From: Flavobacterium hydatis
Lineage (GTDB): Bacteria > Bacteroidota > Bacteroidia > Flavobacteriales > Flavobacteriaceae
Assembly: GCF_000737695.1 (NCBI RefSeq)
Contig: NZ_JPRM01000008.1
Location: 1-64,000, forward strand
Direction of reading: 5' to 3'
Length of the DNA: 64,000 nt
Shown here: one piece after another, positions 17,252-26,785 of the stretch
How positions within the stretch are numbered: the first letter of the stretch is position 1
Layout of the letters: each line of letters opens with the position of its first letter
Program-made: the position numbers and the translations under genes
Notes under the pieces: model-generated
Database searches by the model: none
What the model saw: only the letters and a program-made list of their open reading frames with translations
Told to the model about the DNA's origin: nothing

Positions 17252-20200
17252 TTATTTAACGATAACCCATTCGCCAGAAGCGATTAAGTTTTCTGCTTTT
17301 TTAAATTTCATCGTTTCAACTGTTCCAGTAGCAACTTGTTGTACAGTAACGTTATCATTACGATTTATTTTAGGCATATCTCTTGTAATAGTTTCAGTAA
17401 CCTGACGTTGCTGAGTTTCTCCAGCTTCGCGGTTGATGTCTTCACTATTTTCGATTTCGTCTTTACTTAATTTGTAATTTTCTTTCTGACGAACTTCTCT
17501 TGCTTCGTGAATTTCAGGAACGTTTTGAGCTGGTAAATCACCTTTGAACAAGAATGAAATTACTTCTCTGTTTACGTTATCCAACATTGAACGGAATAAA
17601 TTAAAAGCTTCTAATTTATAGATAAGCAATGGATCTTTTTGTTCGTGAACGGCTAATTGAACAGATTGTTTCAATTCGTCCATTTTACGTAAGTGTTTTT
17701 TCCAAGCTTCGTCAACGATAGATAAAGTGATGTTTTTCTCGAAATCAGCAATTAGTTGCGCACCTTCAGTTTCGTATGCTTTTTTAAGATCTGTAACAAC
17801 GTTTAATGTTTTGATACCATCTGTAAACGGAACTACGATACGCTCAAATTGATTGTTTTTCTCTTCGTAAACTCCTTTAATGATAGGGAAAGCTTCTCTA
17901 GCACTACGCTCTGTTTTCTCCGTGTAAAACGCTAACGTTTCTTTGTACAGTTTTCCTGTAATTTCCATCTCTGTAAGTTTGATAAAATCAGCTTCAGCTA
18001 TTGGAGATGTTATAGAGAAATAACGAATTAATTCGAATTCGAAATTTTTAAAATCATTTGTTACTTTGTTTTGGTTCACGATAAGTTCACAAGTATCGTA
18101 AAGCATGTTTGCGATATCAAGTTTTAAACGCTCTCCAAACAAGGCATGACGACGACGTTTGTAAACTACTTCACGTTGTGAGTTCATAACGTCATCATAT
18201 TCTAATAAACGTTTACGAACACCAAAGTTGTTTTCTTCTACTTTTTTCTGAGCACGCTCGATAGATTTAGTCATCATAGAATGCTGAATTACTTCACCTT
18301 CTTGTAATCCCATTCTATCCATTACTTTGGCAACTCTTTCAGAACCAAATAAACGCATTAAGTTATCTTCTAGAGAAACGTAGAATTGAGAACTTCCTGG
18401 GTCACCCTGACGTCCAGCACGACCACGTAACTGTCTGTCTACACGACGAGAGTCATGACGTTCTGTACCAACGATTGCTAAACCTCCGGCAGCTTTAACC
18501 TCTGGAGATAATTTAATATCGGTACCACGACCAGCCATATTGGTTGCAATGGTTACTACTCCAGGTTTTCCTGCTTCTTCTACGATTTGTGCCTCTTGCT
18601 TGTGCATTTTAGCATTCAATACATTGTGTGTAACACCTCTCATTTTAAGCATACGGCTTAATAATTCAGAGATTTCTACAGATGTTGTTCCAATTAAAAC
18701 TGGTCTTCCAGCATTAGATAATTCAGTTACATCTTCAATTACAGCATTGAATTTCTCACGTGTAGTTTTGTAGATGAAATCTTCTTTGTCTATTCTAGCC
18801 ATTGGGCGATTCGTAGGAATCTCAACAACATCTAATTTATATATTTGCCATAACTCACCAGCTTCTGTTACTGCAGTACCCGTCATACCGCCTAATTTGC
18901 TGTACATTCTAAAGTAGTTCTGTAATGTAACAGTTGCAAAAGTTTGAGTTGCAGCTTCGATTTTTACATTTTCTTTAGCCTCAATCGCTTGGTGTAATCC
19001 GTCAGAATAACGACGACCATCCATGATACGACCTGTTTGCTCATCAACAATCATAATTTTGTTGTCCATGATAACGTACTCTACATCTTTTTCAAAAAGT
19101 GCATACGCTTTTAACAGTTGAGTTAAAGTGTGGATACGCTCGCTTTTTACACCAAAATCTTGAAATAATCTTTCTTTGGCTTCAGCTTCAGCGTCTTTGT
19201 CTAATTTTTGTTTTTCAATCGCAGCAATTTCAGTTCCGATATCTGGTAATACGAAAAAGTCTGCATCAGTATCTCCTGAAAGGAATTTGATTCCGTTATC
19301 AGTTAATTCAACTTGATTGTTTTTTTCTTCAATTACGAAGTATAAAGCCTCATCAACTTTATGCATTTCACGGTTGTTGTCCTGCATGTATTGATTTTCG
19401 GTTTTTTGAAGCAATTGTTTGATTCCTTCTTCACTCAAAAATTTAATTAAAGCTTTATTTCTTGGTAAACTTCTGTAAGCTCTTAATAATAAGAAACCAC
19501 CATCTTTAGTGTTTCCTTCTTTTATTAATTTTTTAGCTTCAGCTAAGAAACCATTTGCCAATTGACGTTGTAAACTTACTAAGTTTTCAATTTTTGGCTT
19601 CAATTCATTGAATTCATGACGGTCTCCTTGAGGAACTGGACCAGAAATGATAAGTGGTGTTCTTGCATCATCAATTAATACAGAGTCGACCTCATCGACA
19701 ATTGCATAATTGTGTTTTCTTTGTACTAAGTCATTTGGCGAGTGCGCCATATTATCTCTTAGGTAGTCAAATCCGAATTCGTTATTTGTACCGTAAGTAA
19801 TATCTGCATCATAAGCTTTCTTTCTTCCTTCAGAACTTGGTTGGTGATTATCGATACAATCAACAGTTAGACCATGAAATTCAAATAAAGGAGCTTTCCA
19901 TGTACTATCACGTTTTGCTAAGTAATCATTCACAGTTACTAAGTGTACTCCGTTACCAGTTAAAGCATTTAAATAAAGAGGTAAAGTTGCTACCAAGGTT
20001 TTACCCTCACCAGTTTGCATCTCTGCTACTTTTCCTTCGTGTAATACCATACCACCAATTAATTGTACATCGTAATGAACCATGTCCCAAGTAATTTCTT
20101 TTCCGGCAGCATTCCATTTATTAGCCCAGATAGATTTTTCTCCATCTATTGTAATATAAGTTTTTGTAGCCGAAAGTTCGCGGTCTTTTGCAGTAGCAGT

Positions 20201-20593
20201 AACTTCGATTTGAGAGTTATCTTTAAAACGACGAGCCGTTTCTTTTACTACAGAAAACGCTTCTGGAAGAATTTCCAATAATGTTTTCTCTGAGATTTCG
20301 TAAGCTTCTTTTTCTAAAGTATCTATAGCTTCGTAAATGTCTTCTCTTTTGTCGATGTCTTCAATGCTTTCTACTTCTGCTTTAAGAGAAGCAATTTTAG
20401 CATCTTTTTCGGCTCTTGCGTCCTTTATCTTTTGCTTAAAAAATGCGGTCCTAGTCCTCAGCTCATCATGAGACAGAGCGGTTAAGCTAGTTTCGAAAGT
20501 TTTAATTTTGTTTAAATAAGGTTGTAAAGCTTTGACATCTTTTTGTGATTTATCACCTACAAAGACTTTAATAATACTGTTAATGAAACTCAT
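17252..20593 (-). CDS. secA: Preprotein translocase ATPase SecA
   Basis: A 1113-residue motor of the Sec pathway that drives unfolded preproteins through SecYEG at the inner membrane. Walker [10 protein letters not shown] lies near residue 195 and Walker [14 protein letters not shown] near 301. Helicase motifs [24 protein letters not shown] and [14 protein letters not shown], and the helical scaffold domain, are intact. The protein is about 200 residues longer than E. coli SecA, with extra residues within the nucleotide-binding region (about 345-460), a usual Bacteroidota trait. The C-terminus has no zinc-binding cysteines. Confidence 0.98.
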   Translation of the reverse strand: MSFINSIIKVFVGDKSQKDVKALQPYLNKIKTFETSLTALSHDELRTRTAFFKQKIKDARAEKDAKIASLKAEVESIEDIDKREDIYEAIDTLEKEAYEISEKTLLEILPEAFSVVKETARRFKDNSQIEVTATAKDRELSATKTYITIDGEKSIWANKWNAAGKEITWDMVHYDVQLIGGMVLHEGKVAEMQTGEGKTLVATLPLYLNALTGNGVHLVTVNDYLAKRDSTWKAPLFEFHGLTVDCIDNHQPSSEGRKKAYDADITYGTNNEFGFDYLRDNMAHSPNDLVQRKHNYAIVDEVDSVLIDDARTPLIISGPVPQGDRHEFNELKPKIENLVSLQRQLANGFLAEAKKLIKEGNTKDGGFLLLRAYRSLPRNKALIKFLSEEGIKQLLQKTENQYMQDNNREMHKVDEALYFVIEEKNNQVELTDNGIKFLSGDTDADFFVLPDIGTEIAAIEKQKLDKDAEAEAKERLFQDFGVKSERIHTLTQLLKAYALFEKDVEYVIMDNKIMIVDEQTGRIMDGRRYSDGLHQAIEAKENVKIEAATQTFATVTLQNYFRMYSKLGGMTGTAVTEAGELWQIYKLDVVEIPTNRPMARIDKEDFIYKTTREKFNAVIEDVTELSNAGRPVLIGTTSVEISELLSRMLKMRGVTHNVLNAKMHKQEAQIVEEAGKPGVVTIATNMAGRGTDIKLSPEVKAAGGLAIVGTERHDSRRVDRQLRGRAGRQGDPGSSQFYVSLEDNLMRLFGSERVAKVMDRMGLQEGEVIQHSMMTKSIERAQKKVEENNFGVRKRLLEYDDVMNSQREVVYKRRRHALFGERLKLDIANMLYDTCELIVNQNKVTNDFKNFEFELIRYFSITSPIAEADFIKLTEMEITGKLYKETLAFYTEKTERSAREAFPIIKGVYEEKNNQFERIVVPFTDGIKTLNVVTDLKKAYETEGAQLIADFEKNITLSIVDEAWKKHLRKMDELKQSVQLAVHEQKDPLLIYKLEAFNLFRSMLDNVNREVISFLFKGDLPAQNVPEIHEAREVRQKENYKLSKDEIENSEDINREAGETQQRQVTETITRDMPKINRNDNVTVQQVATGTVETMKFKKAENLIASGEWVIVK

Positions 20594-20643
20594 GATCTGT
20601 TGGTATTTCTATAATTTATCTAAATGTGTAAATTTAAACAAAA

Positions 20644-20669
20644 AAAAAGCCTCTTTTTTGAGACTTTTT
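20644..20669 (-). terminator. Terminator of the DUF2795-like gene
   Basis: AAAAAGCCTC / GAGACTTTTT with one mismatched pair, 6-base loop and a U-run on the minus strand, 16 bp past the stop codon. Confidence 0.7.
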
Positions 20670-20684
20670 CTTTGGGGTTACTTT

Positions 20685-20906
20685 TTAATATTCATCCTCG
20701 TTCCAAAGATAATCTTCGTCTGTTGGATAATCTGGCCATATTTCTTCCATTGATTCATATATCTCACCCTCGTCTTCAATTGACTGCAGGTTTTCTACTA
20801 CTTCTAATGGAGCTCCTGCTCTAATAGCGTAGTCTATAAGTTCGTCTTTGTTAGCAGGCCACGGCGCATCACTTAAATATGATGCTAATTCTAATGTCCA
20901 ATACAT
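20685..20906 (-). CDS. DUF2795 family small acidic protein
   Basis: A 73-residue soluble acidic protein. The N-terminal 40 residues (YWTLELASYLSDAPWPANKDE... LIDYAIRAGAPLEVVENLQ) match the DUF2795 pattern of small Bacteroidota proteins. The C-terminal half is acidic and tyrosine-rich (PDYPTDEDYLWNEDEY). Function unknown. It has its own well-formed promoter and terminator, so it is a single-gene unit. Confidence 0.85.
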   Translation of the reverse strand: MYWTLELASYLSDAPWPANKDELIDYAIRAGAPLEVVENLQSIEDEGEIYESMEEIWPDYPTDEDYLWNEDEY

Positions 20907-20927
20907 GTTTTGTCAATTTAGTTTGTG

Positions 20928-20957
20928 CAAAAATAATTTTTTTACTGAGAAAGACAA
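20928..20957 (-). promoter_or_regulatory. Promoter of the DUF2795-like gene
   Basis: Minus-strand TTG (20957-20955), a 19-bp spacer and TATTTTTG (20935-20928). Confidence 0.65.
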
Positions 20958-21002
20958 GTAAAAAACGATTTATTTTAGTAAAATTTAAGAACGTTTTTGC
21001 TG

Positions 21003-21055
21003 GTATTCAGCTTTCAGTACCAGTTTCTAGTCTTAAAACTTAAAACTGCGACTGT
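21003..21055. repeat. CAGT-word hairpin at the adenosyltransferase 3' end
   Basis: Arms with CAGTACCAGTTTCTAGTCTT and AAAACTTAAAACTGCGACTG are imperfect reverse complements. The element abuts the stop codon of the minus-strand gene at 21,056. Confidence 0.65.
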
Positions 21056-21625
21056 TTACTTTCTCGGAATCCATTTCACTTCATCCGCTTTTAAGTCAGA
21101 AGACAACTTTCGTGCCAAGACAAAAAGGTAGTCAGAAAGTCGGTTTAAGTACTGTATGGCTATTTCAGGAACGGTCTCATTATGACTTAAATGTACTGCC
21201 AATCGCTCTGCACGACGACAAACACAACGCGCAATGTGACAATATGACACGGTTTGGTGTCCGCCTGGTAAAACAAAGTGAGTCATTTGCGGCAGCGATT
21301 CTTCCATAGTATCGATTTCATTTTCAAGTAATTCGATATCCGATGGTACAATACCAAGATTTTTAAGGCGTAATTCTCCGTTTTTTAATACTTCTTTTTC
21401 TACCGGAGTAGCCAGAATTGCTCCAACGGTAAATAAACGATCTTGAATTTCGATTAAAATGCTCTTATAATGTGCATCCATTTCCTGATCGCGTATGAGT
21501 CCTATATAAGAGTTAAGCTCATCAAGGGTTCCGTAACTATCAATACGGATATGGTCTTTAGGAACGCGGGTTCCGCCAAAAAGCGCAGTAGTTCCTTTGT
21601 CTCCTGTTTTGGTATATACTTTCAT
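21056..21625 (-). CDS. Cob(I)alamin adenosyltransferase, PduO type
   Basis: A 189-residue cytosolic enzyme that adenosylates cob(I)alamin with ATP to give adenosylcobalamin. The N-terminal ATP-binding signature KVYTKTGDKGTTALFGG (2-18), the SYGTLDELNSYIG segment and the C-terminal RCVCRRAERLAVHL block are all typical. With MeaB at 3,742 it supports use of B12-dependent methylmalonyl-CoA mutase. The start codon directly follows a run of TAC/CTT-rich word repeats (21,627-21,675). Confidence 0.95.
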   Translation of the reverse strand: MKVYTKTGDKGTTALFGGTRVPKDHIRIDSYGTLDELNSYIGLIRDQEMDAHYKSILIEIQDRLFTVGAILATPVEKEVLKNGELRLKNLGIVPSDIELLENEIDTMEESLPQMTHFVLPGGHQTVSYCHIARCVCRRAERLAVHLSHNETVPEIAIQYLNRLSDYLFVLARKLSSDLKADEVKWIPRK

Positions 21626-21626
21626 T

Positions 21627-21675
21627 TTTTTTGAGGTACTAAGTTTCTAAGGTTCTGAGGTACTAAGTTTTTACT
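21627..21675. repeat. GGTACTAAG-word repeat upstream of the adenosyltransferase gene
   Basis: GAGGTACTAAGTTTC and GAGGTACTAAGTTTT flank AAGGTTCT, so the same 13-base word occurs twice in direct orientation. It lies two bases from the adenosyltransferase start codon. No complementary arm is seen. Confidence 0.5.
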
Positions 21676-21764
21676 TTTTATTCGTTTAAACAATTAACCA
21701 AATAAACAGTTAAACTATTTTTTTTAGTAGCAGTGCCACTTTCTGTCTTATGATTTTAGATTTA

Positions 21765-21858
21765 TAATTGGAATCTAAAATGTTTTAATTGAAGATTTTT
21801 AAATTAACATAGATTGACGTAGCACAAGCAATCTAAAATCTAAAATCAACAATCTAAA
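21765..21858. repeat. AATCTAAAAT-word inverted repeat at ABC transporter 3' end
   Basis: ATCTAAAATCTAAAATCAAC and AATCTAAAAT adjoin the stop codon, and GATTTTAGATTTATAATTGG lies about 50-90 bp further on. The two groups are reverse complements and can form a 3'-end hairpin. Confidence 0.5.
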
Positions 21859-21859
21859 A

Positions 21860-22552
21860 TTATTTTTTAGTAGAAGCGTCGCTTTCAACAACGCCGTCAC
21901 GCAAACGGATGATGCGGTGTGCATAGGCAGCAATATCCTCTTCGTGGGTAACCAGAATTACAGTATTTCCTTGCGCATGAATATCATCAAAAAGCTTCAT
22001 GATTTCTACAGAGGTTTTACTATCTAAATTTCCGGTTGGCTCGTCGGCTAGGATAATAGATGGTTTGTTAACTAGTGCTCTTGCAATTGCTACACGCTGT
22101 CTTTGTCCTCCCGAAAGCTGATTCGGCTGATGGTCCATTCTATCGGCAAGATTCACTTGTTTTAATACTTCGGTAGCACGAACTACTCGTTCCGATTTAG
22201 AGTAACCAGCATAAATCATGGGTAAAGCAACATTGTCGAGTGCGGTAGTTCTTGGTAAAAGGTTAAATGTTTGAAAAACAAAACCAATTTCTTTATTTCT
22301 AATTTCTGCCAATTCATCATCTTTCATCTGGCTTACATCTTTTCCGTTTAGGATATAAGTTCCAGAAGTGGGGGTGTCTAAACATCCCAGTAAGTTCATT
22401 AATGTTGATTTTCCTGAACCCGATGGTCCCATTAAGGCAACATATTCCCCTTTATTTATTTCTAAATCAATTCCTTTTAAGACATAAACAATTTCGTTTC
22501 CAAGTACAAAATTTCGTTTAATATTAGTGATTTTAATTAATGGATTTGCCAT
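21860..22552 (-). CDS. ABC transporter ATP-binding protein, LolD/MacB-like
   Basis: A 230-residue ATPase. Walker [10 protein letters not shown] (42-50), Q-loop FQTFNLL, signature [15 protein letters not shown] and Walker B/D-loop [13 protein letters not shown] are all intact. The last motif is characteristic of the LolD/MacB/FtsE group that powers lipoprotein release or efflux (mechanotransmission) systems. No permease gene is adjacent, so its partner is elsewhere. A 3'-end word repeat follows the stop. Confidence 0.92.
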   Translation of the reverse strand: MANPLIKITNIKRNFVLGNEIVYVLKGIDLEINKGEYVALMGPSGSGKSTLMNLLGCLDTPTSGTYILNGKDVSQMKDDELAEIRNKEIGFVFQTFNLLPRTTALDNVALPMIYAGYSKSERVVRATEVLKQVNLADRMDHQPNQLSGGQRQRVAIARALVNKPSIILADEPTGNLDSKTSVEIMKLFDDIHAQGNTVILVTHEEDIAAYAHRIIRLRDGVVESDASTKK

Positions 22553-22761
22553 TGGAGTTTATGATTGTTGATTTACAATTTTTAGATTTTAAAAGTACAA
22601 AACGCTTTTGAATTAATCATAAGTAGTTTAAAATACATTTTTGTTACACTTATTTATTGTTTGCAAGGTTGTTTGATTGTCTTTTTTAGGCACAAACTAC
22701 AAACAGATAAAATGTTTTATATAATTACTTTTTAAATTTATATAATTATCATATTTTTGTA

Positions 22762-22798
22762 AATATTATAATTTTAATTTAATTAAAATCATAATATT
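22762..22798. promoter_or_regulatory. 37-bp AT-rich palindrome upstream of lipoprotein promoter
   Basis: AATATTATAATTTTAATT (22762-22779) pairs with 22781-22798 at 17 of 18 positions around a single central base. It ends 11 bp before the -33 box of the lipoprotein gene, so it could be an operator or, on RNA from the upstream box, a stem-loop. Confidence 0.55.
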
Positions 22799-22808
22799 TT
22801 GATAAATA

Positions 22809-22840
22809 TTGATTTTTATTTAAAAATTGCGCTACATTTG
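22809..22840 (+). promoter_or_regulatory. Promoter of the lipoprotein gene
   Basis: TTG (22809-22811), a 21-bp spacer and TACATTTG (22833-22840), 26 bp before the ATG. Confidence 0.65.
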
Positions 22841-22866
22841 ACGAATAACATTAACAAATCAGAATT

Positions 22867-23517
22867 ATGAAAAATACACAATTATTATTCGGAATCGCAT
22901 TTGTTGCCATGGGATTTACCTCATGTAAAGATGAAAAAGCAGCACAAGCTGAAAAAACTATTGATGCTTACGTAGTATATGTAGATTCAATAAAAAACGT
23001 GACTGCAGAAAATGCTAAAACCAATTGGAAATCAATTGAGAATGAATATGCAACACGAGCTGAAAAAGCAGAAATGGCTTTGGCTGATATTAAAGAGAAT
23101 GCAAAAGATCAAGAAAGAATAGAAGCGAGTAAAGCTAAATATGAAGCTTTTAAAGCTGAACTTACCGCCCTTGCTGCCCCAGATGCAAAACAAAAAACAC
23201 GCGACGCTCTATTTGGAGTAGGTAAACTAGGAAGTGATATGAATTTTGATTGGGTAAATGCCAAAAATATTCTTAGTGTTTACCAACAATTTGTAGATAC
23301 TGCCCAAAAGAATAAAGACAGTTATTCGCGAGAAGATTGGGATGAAGTTAAAATGATGTACGAAGCACTTGATAGTCGTAAAAATACTGTCGAAAAAGAA
23401 GGGCTTACGTCTGAAGATAATAGAAAAATTGCAGGGTTGAAATTGAAGTTTGCACCAATGTATACATTAAACAGAATGGGAGCAAAATCTGAAGAGACCG
23501 CTGAAGCGAAAAAGTAA
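22867..23517 (+). CDS. Helical lipoprotein of unknown function
   Basis: A 216-residue exported lipoprotein. Residues 1-19 are a signal peptide with a lipobox ending at Cys20 (GFTSC). The mature part is charged and almost entirely helical, rich in Ala, Glu and Lys, with coiled-coil character around residues 28-110. I recognise it only as a Bacteroidota-type lipoprotein with no assigned role. It is a single-gene unit with a clear promoter and an unusual upstream palindrome, suggesting specific regulation. Confidence 0.85.
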   Translation: MKNTQLLFGIAFVAMGFTSCKDEKAAQAEKTIDAYVVYVDSIKNVTAENAKTNWKSIENEYATRAEKAEMALADIKENAKDQERIEASKAKYEAFKAELTALAAPDAKQKTRDALFGVGKLGSDMNFDWVNAKNILSVYQQFVDTAQKNKDSYSREDWDEVKMMYEALDSRKNTVEKEGLTSEDNRKIAGLKLKFAPMYTLNRMGAKSEETAEAKK

Positions 23518-23593
23518 GTTAATTGAGTATTTTAGAATTAGGTTGAATTTTGAATTTTGAATGAAATGGCAGTCAGAAATGATTGCCATTTTT

Positions 23594-24373
23594 TTATGCT
23601 CTAATTATAAAATGTTCTTTTTCTTGTTCTCGTCTAAAAAATACAAACCCCCATTGAAAAGTATCAATGGTAACTTTTACACTTGGATGATCTTTTATGA
23701 TTTCCCAGGCTTCTTCCATTTCTGGTGACCAATGGATGTCGTCGAAAATCCAAACGGTATCATTAGAAATTGTTGGAAGTAAAAACTCGAAATAATCTAG
23801 AGTTGCTTTTTTAGAATGATTTCCATCAAAATAAACTAATTGATAATTAGTAGTTGATAATTGATAATTGTTCAGATAACTTTCAAATTCTGTTACAACC
23901 GATTCTACATTATTATAATTAAATTGTTGCAAACCATTTCTGGCAGCCAATGCTGTTGCAAAGCAGCCTTCGAGTGTAGTAATTTTTGCTTTTGGAGCGC
24001 CTAAGGCTAGGGCAGAAGTAGCCAATCCTAATGATGTTCCGATTTCAAGAATGTTGTCAGGTTTAAAATAAGCTGTAATTCGGAATAGTAATTCGGCTCT
24101 TTTAGGAGAAATTCCAGCAGTTTTGGCAATTTTAGCGATTTGTCTGGTATTACTTTTAAAAACCCTAGATCCTGCTCCAAAGTCAGTTACTTCAATCGTA
24201 TTTTTATTTTGTAAAAAAGATTTTCGGTAAGCTCTCAAAGTAGCATATTCGGGCTTTGTTTTTTTGTCATAAAAACATTTAGTCAATAAATTGAACACAA
24301 AAGGCGAGTGCACGGCATGTTCATTTTTGGAGTTCCAAAGGAATTTGAGGTATGATTTTATTTGAAATAACAT
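23594..24373 (-). CDS. Class I SAM-dependent methyltransferase
   Basis: A Rossmann-fold methyltransferase of 259 residues from the ATG at 24,373. Motif I is NILEIGTSLGLATSAL, followed by a second block ITTLEG and an Asp in VYFDGNHSKK. This resembles the O-methyltransferase/Methyltransf_24 group. The N-terminal NEHAVHSPFVFNLL segment is typical of a Flavobacterial family. The frame continues to an ATG at 24,415, but that codon sits inside a strong inverted repeat and the extra residues overlap a TATCTTCG promoter-like box, so the shorter form is preferred. Substrate unknown. Confidence 0.85.
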   Translation of the reverse strand: MLFQIKSYLKFLWNSKNEHAVHSPFVFNLLTKCFYDKKTKPEYATLRAYRKSFLQNKNTIEVTDFGAGSRVFKSNTRQIAKIAKTAGISPKRAELLFRITAYFKPDNILEIGTSLGLATSALALGAPKAKITTLEGCFATALAARNGLQQFNYNNVESVVTEFESYLNNYQLSTTNYQLVYFDGNHSKKATLDYFEFLLPTISNDTVWIFDDIHWSPEMEEAWEIIKDHPSVKVTIDTFQWGFVFFRREQEKEHFIIRA

Positions 24374-24407
24374 AAGGGCTTTTACAAAGTAGGTGCGAAG
24401 ATACGAA

Positions 24408-24460
24408 AAAGTCATAAAGTCGGAAGGTAAAGACTTTATGACCTTCGACTTTATGACTTT
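24408..24460. repeat. CATAAAGTC-word inverted repeat between divergent genes
   Basis: AAAGTCATAAAGTC (24408-24421) and GAAGGT pair exactly with ACCTTC and GACTTTATGACTTT (24441-24460), with one bulged G. Unlike the other word repeats it lies at the 5' ends of two divergent genes. Confidence 0.65.
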
Positions 24461-24476
24461 CAGACTATAAAATGAG

Positions 24477-24484
24477 TATATTTG
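24477..24484 (+). promoter_or_regulatory. -7 promoter element of the zinc-ribbon SDR gene
   Basis: TATATTTG matches TAnnTTTG 40 bp before the ATG. No consensus -33 box was seen. Confidence 0.5.
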
Positions 24485-24524
24485 CGGGCTTTTAAAAATG
24501 AGCTAATAGTAATATGCATTTTTT

Positions 24525-26078
24525 ATGATGACGAAGGAAGAAATAGAGATTAAGAATACGATAACTTCGGAAGAAATAGACCGATGTATTGCTGTTTTGG
24601 CACAATTAAATACAGATACAGATCAGATATTTGATATTCCTAAAGAACAAAGAATAGCGTTGATTAAAGAAGCAGGTATGTTTTCTAGACCTGACAGAGG
24701 TGAGTTTTCCAGACGAGTTAAGGATGGGAAAGAAGCGGCTAAACGTAAAAAGGAGAAGAAGGATAAAACGGCTCGTAAAGAAACCGGAATTCGTCATGCT
24801 CGTGAAGCAAGTATATTTGTTGCACCAAAATTATTAGCTTATAATGACCTTGCTCATAAGGAACAATTAGAACTAGAAACACCTAGAAACTGTTACGTAT
24901 GTAAAACAGGTTTTACCAAGATGCATCACTTTTACGATACAATGTGTACCGATTGTGGTGATTTTAATTATGCTAAACGTTTCCAGACTGCTGATGTAAA
25001 AGGACAAGTTGCTGTTATAACTGGTTCTCGTTTAAAAATCGGATATCATATTACTTTGATGCTTTTGCGTGGTGGAGCAACTGTTATTGCAACAACTCGT
25101 TTTCCTGTAGATTCTGCATTGCGATTTTCTAAAGAAGAAGATTTCATGGATTGGGGACATCGCTTAAAAATTCACGGATTAGATTTACGACACATTCCTA
25201 GTGTGGAGATTTTCTGTAATTTTATTGAGCAAAAGTACGAACGATTAGATATTCTTATCAATAATGCTGCGCAAACCGTGAGACGTCCGGCAGGATTTTA
25301 TACCCATTTAATGGAAAACGAAGAGCGTGCTATAAGTTCTTTGCCTAAACAAGCACAAGAATTATTGCTCGATCATACCAATTGTTTGGATGAATTAAAG
25401 GTATTGACTTCGGGAGCTTCTTCTAATCAAAATATGCCAGTAACTTGGCACGGACCAGAGCCTGGAATTGGTTTACGTGCTTCGGCTAAATTATCTCAGA
25501 TTCCTTATTCTTTTGATAATGCCCTTGTAGCAAATGAGGTTTTCCCAGAAGGAGAACTCGATGCCGATTTACAACAGGTTGATTTACGTAAAACAAATAG
25601 CTGGCGTTTACGATTGGGACAAATAGAAACGACTGAGATGATTGAAGTTCAATTAGTAAACTCGGTTGCGCCTTTTGTTTTATGCAATCGCCTTTCGGAA
25701 GTAATGAAGAAAGACAACACTGGACAAAAACACATTATAAACGTTTCGGCTATGGAAGGGAAGTTTCATCGCTTTTTTAAAGAAGACCGTCACCCGCATA
25801 CTAATATGGCAAAAGCTGCCTTGAATATGTTAACGCATACCTCATCGGGAACATTGGCAAAACATGGAATTTTCATGAATGCTGTTGATACTGGTTGGGT
25901 AACTGACGAGGATCCTGCCGAATTAGCCAAAAGGAAACAAGAACTAGAAGATTTTCAGCCACCACTCGATATTGTTGATGGTGCTGCACGTGTAATGGAT
26001 CCTTTATTCGACGGAATAAATACAGGAAAGCATTGGTGTGGGAAATTCTTAAAAGACTATAACCCGATTCCTTGGTAG
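24525..26078 (+). CDS. SDR oxidoreductase with N-terminal zinc-ribbon region
   Basis: A 517-residue protein. Residues 1-125 are charged and helical with a basic run (KRKKEKKDK). Residues 126-146 hold a CxxC...CxxC pair (CYVCKT and CTDCGD) that looks like a zinc ribbon. From about 161 a short-chain dehydrogenase domain follows: cofactor motif [13 protein letters not shown] (TGxxxxxG), DILINNAAQ, and a catalytic region [10 protein letters not shown] with [11 protein letters not shown]. The usual active-site YxxxK is replaced by an N-M-A-K arrangement, so the catalytic Tyr appears missing. Length is about twice that of a classical SDR. The reaction is unknown. Confidence 0.85.
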   Translation: MMTKEEIEIKNTITSEEIDRCIAVLAQLNTDTDQIFDIPKEQRIALIKEAGMFSRPDRGEFSRRVKDGKEAAKRKKEKKDKTARKETGIRHAREASIFVAPKLLAYNDLAHKEQLELETPRNCYVCKTGFTKMHHFYDTMCTDCGDFNYAKRFQTADVKGQVAVITGSRLKIGYHITLMLLRGGATVIATTRFPVDSALRFSKEEDFMDWGHRLKIHGLDLRHIPSVEIFCNFIEQKYERLDILINNAAQTVRRPAGFYTHLMENEERAISSLPKQAQELLLDHTNCLDELKVLTSGASSNQNMPVTWHGPEPGIGLRASAKLSQIPYSFDNALVANEVFPEGELDADLQQVDLRKTNSWRLRLGQIETTEMIEVQLVNSVAPFVLCNRLSEVMKKDNTGQKHIINVSAMEGKFHRFFKEDRHPHTNMAKAALNMLTHTSSGTLAKHGIFMNAVDTGWVTDEDPAELAKRKQELEDFQPPLDIVDGAARVMDPLFDGINTGKHWCGKFLKDYNPIPW

Positions 26079-26085
26079 AATTAGT

Positions 26086-26117
26086 TTTCAGTCTCGGTTA
26101 CAGTCTCAGTTTTTTAC
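26086..26117. repeat. Single-arm CAGT-word element at the SDR 3' end
   Basis: CAGTCTCGGTTACAGTCTCAG starts about eight bases after the SDR stop codon. Only the 5' arm of the element family is present, and a separate terminator follows. Confidence 0.55.
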
Positions 26118-26126
26118 TTCATAATG

Positions 26127-26166
26127 AAAAAAGCCACACACAATTAAATTTTGTTGTGGCTTTTTT
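26127..26166. terminator. Bidirectional terminator, SDR/GNAT
   Basis: AAAAAAGCCACACA and TGTTGTGGCTTTTTT pair with one mismatch/bulge and carry A- and T-tracts on both sides between convergent genes. Confidence 0.8.
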
Positions 26167-26201
26167 GCTTGAATAAATGATATTACCTAAATTATAATTA
26201 G

Positions 26202-26648
26202 TTATTTCTTGATATCCAGTTGCATTTTTAAAATAGGATAATCTTTTCCTTCATCATCTTTATCGGTTCTATCGTATGGTAGAAAACCAAATTTGGAGTA
26301 AAAATTAACTGCATTATAATTTTGTTCATTAACATCAACTTTGTTAACATCAAGCTCATTGATAGCAAAATTCATCAATGTCTTCCCAAATCCTTTTCCT
26401 ATGTGTTCTGGGGCTAAGAATAGCATCTCGATTTTATTCTCTGCAATACCAATAAAGCCAAGAACGGTATCAACTTCTGTTAGGCAAAATACAGGAAAAG
26501 AGTTAAAATCGATAGACGATACGATTTTTTTGTAATAATCAATGTCAGATGGAACAAGAAAATCATGTGTGGCACGAACAGAATTTTCCCAAACAAGAAT
26601 CATCTGTTCTTTAAATTTATCATTGTAAGGTTGTATTTCAATGCTCAT
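26202..26648 (-). CDS. GNAT family N-acetyltransferase
   Basis: A 148-residue cytosolic acetyltransferase. The acetyl-CoA pyrophosphate-binding motif is seen in LAPEHIGKGFGKTLMN (about 79-94), followed by NYNAVNFYSKFGF, the conserved beta5-alpha4 part of the GNAT fold. The E. coli YjaB-like group has a similar N-terminus (VWENSVRATHDFL). Substrate unknown. Confidence 0.9.
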   Translation of the reverse strand: MSIEIQPYNDKFKEQMILVWENSVRATHDFLVPSDIDYYKKIVSSIDFNSFPVFCLTEVDTVLGFIGIAENKIEMLFLAPEHIGKGFGKTLMNFAINELDVNKVDVNEQNYNAVNFYSKFGFLPYDRTDKDDEGKDYPILKMQLDIKK

Positions 26649-26681
26649 TTTGTGTTTTTTAGAATAGTTATTTTATAAAAT

Positions 26682-26717
26682 AAAACCACAACAGAATTAG
26701 ATTTTTGTTGTGGTTTT
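26682..26717 (-). terminator. Terminator of the FKBP gene
   Basis: AAAACCACAACA (26682-26693) is exactly complementary to 26706-26717, with a U-rich tail on the minus strand, about 70 bp past the FKBP stop. Confidence 0.8.
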
Positions 26718-26785
26718 GTTATTTAATTAAAGCTAGGCTTTTAGTATTCTTTTCAAGGTTTAATAAATAAACAGTGAGACAGTAT

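Larger units (their letters stand above)
22553..22866. other. Intergenic region with palindrome and promoter
   Basis: This 314-bp AT-rich gap separates divergent genes. It holds a 37-bp palindrome (22,762-22,798), a promoter for the lipoprotein gene (22,809-22,840) and a second TATTTTTG box at 22,752-22,759. No small ORF with coding character was found. Confidence 0.6.

Noticed and set aside
24374..24415. Longer start of the methyltransferase gene
   Set aside because: The ATG at 24,415 lies in a strong inverted repeat and the added residues overlap promoter-like sequence.
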